A DNA stretch of 6,292 nucleotides from assembly GCA_029261615.1 (NCBI GenBank), contig JAJDAX010000081.1, positions 1 to 6,292 of the forward strand. Direction: 5' to 3'. Source of the DNA: Nitrospinaceae bacterium (GTDB taxonomy: Bacteria; Nitrospinota; Nitrospinia; Nitrospinales; Nitrospinaceae). Shown piece by piece: positions 6,003-6,292 of this stretch. Positions within the stretch are counted from its first letter, which is position 1; each line of letters begins with the position of its first letter. The notes under the pieces were generated by a model. It ran no database searches and was not told the origin of the DNA. It saw only the letters and a list, made by a program, of their open reading frames with translations. A program made the position numbers and the translations under genes.

Positions 6003-6292
6003 ATGCCAAAACATTTTCTCACCTATTTCACTCTGACAACATTCATTCTCTCAGCTTCCGTTGTCCAGGCGGCTTTAAAACCCCTTCCGCTTGAGTCGGA
6101 AACATTTGAGCAATCGCCAATTTTAAAAGCCAGCGAGTACCTGCCCAAAGGATTATATAAAAGTCCGTTTCACAAGGCAGAAGAGGACATCCCGACGCGA
6201 GGCTTCACCAACAAATACCGATTGAAATCCAAATATGGCAATTACCAACCGCGAGGCAATTTCATGCTTTCTCGGAGGGTGAGTGAAATCCA
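6003..6292 (+). CDS. Exported protein of unknown function, N-terminal part (cut by window edge)
   Basis: The frame is open from ATG 6003 to the window end, 96 residues so far. It begins with a type I signal peptide: a short basic start (MPKH), a hydrophobic core (about residues 5-19) and a likely cut after VQA at 21-23. The protein should therefore be periplasmic or outer-membrane associated. The mature part has GFTNKYRLKSKYGNYQ at 67-82 and ends in LSRRVSEI at the edge. The pattern recalls uncharacterised secreted proteins in which a similar stretch precedes a repeat-free domain of unknown role, but this is from memory and I assign no function. The ribosome site is weak (AAGAAA about 9 bases upstream). 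The 127-base gap after egtD and a possible own promoter suggest separate transcription. Confidence 0.72.
   Translation, partial: MPKHFLTYFTLTTFILSASVVQAALKPLPLESETFEQSPILKASEYLPKGLYKSPFHKAEEDIPTRGFTNKYRLKSKYGNYQPRGNFMLSRRVSEI

Overview
The window looks like chromosomal DNA from a free-living Gram-negative bacterium of moderate GC content. Genes sit on both strands, intergenic spaces are AT-rich, promoters resemble the sigma-70 type, and there is a cytoplasmic chemoreceptor. The gene content suggests an organism that deals with changing oxygen or oxidative stress. A nitrite-oxidising or related environmental lineage such as Nitrospinota is only a weak guess; the sequence does not fix the taxon. 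I see no rRNA, tRNA, CRISPR array, insertion sequence or phage gene.

Layout, left to right: (1) the N-terminal part of an ECF-type sigma factor on the minus strand, cut by the window edge; (2) a divergent intergenic region with a TATAAT hexamer facing each way; (3) a two-helix-pair ferritin-like/rubrerythrin-type diiron protein on the plus strand; (4) a gene-free stretch of 580 bases with A-tracts and one strong GC-rich hairpin; (5) a soluble chemoreceptor with PAS, HAMP-like, MCP signalling and C-terminal bacteriohemerythrin domains; (6) a short convergent gap with small hairpins; (7) a minus-strand haem-oxygenase-like diiron oxidase (HDO superfamily) of unknown substrate; (8) a 121-base divergent promoter region with a good extended -10 promoter and an inverted repeat over its -10 box; (9) an EgtD-family histidine N-alpha-methyltransferase, the first enzyme of ergothioneine synthesis; (10) an intergenic region with a 14-base palindrome; (11) the start of an exported protein of unknown function, cut by the right edge.

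The common thread is non-haem diiron/oxygen chemistry. Three unrelated diiron folds (rubrerythrin-like, hemerythrin, haem-oxygenase-like) lie within about 4.3 kb, next to a gene for making the antioxidant precursor hercynine. The chemoreceptor would sense oxygen directly through its hemerythrin domain and signal to CheA. The most interesting possibility is the divergent pair of HDO oxidase and EgtD-like methyltransferase: it could be an undescribed pathway in which a methylated histidine (or a related amino acid) is oxidised, but this rests on gene context only.
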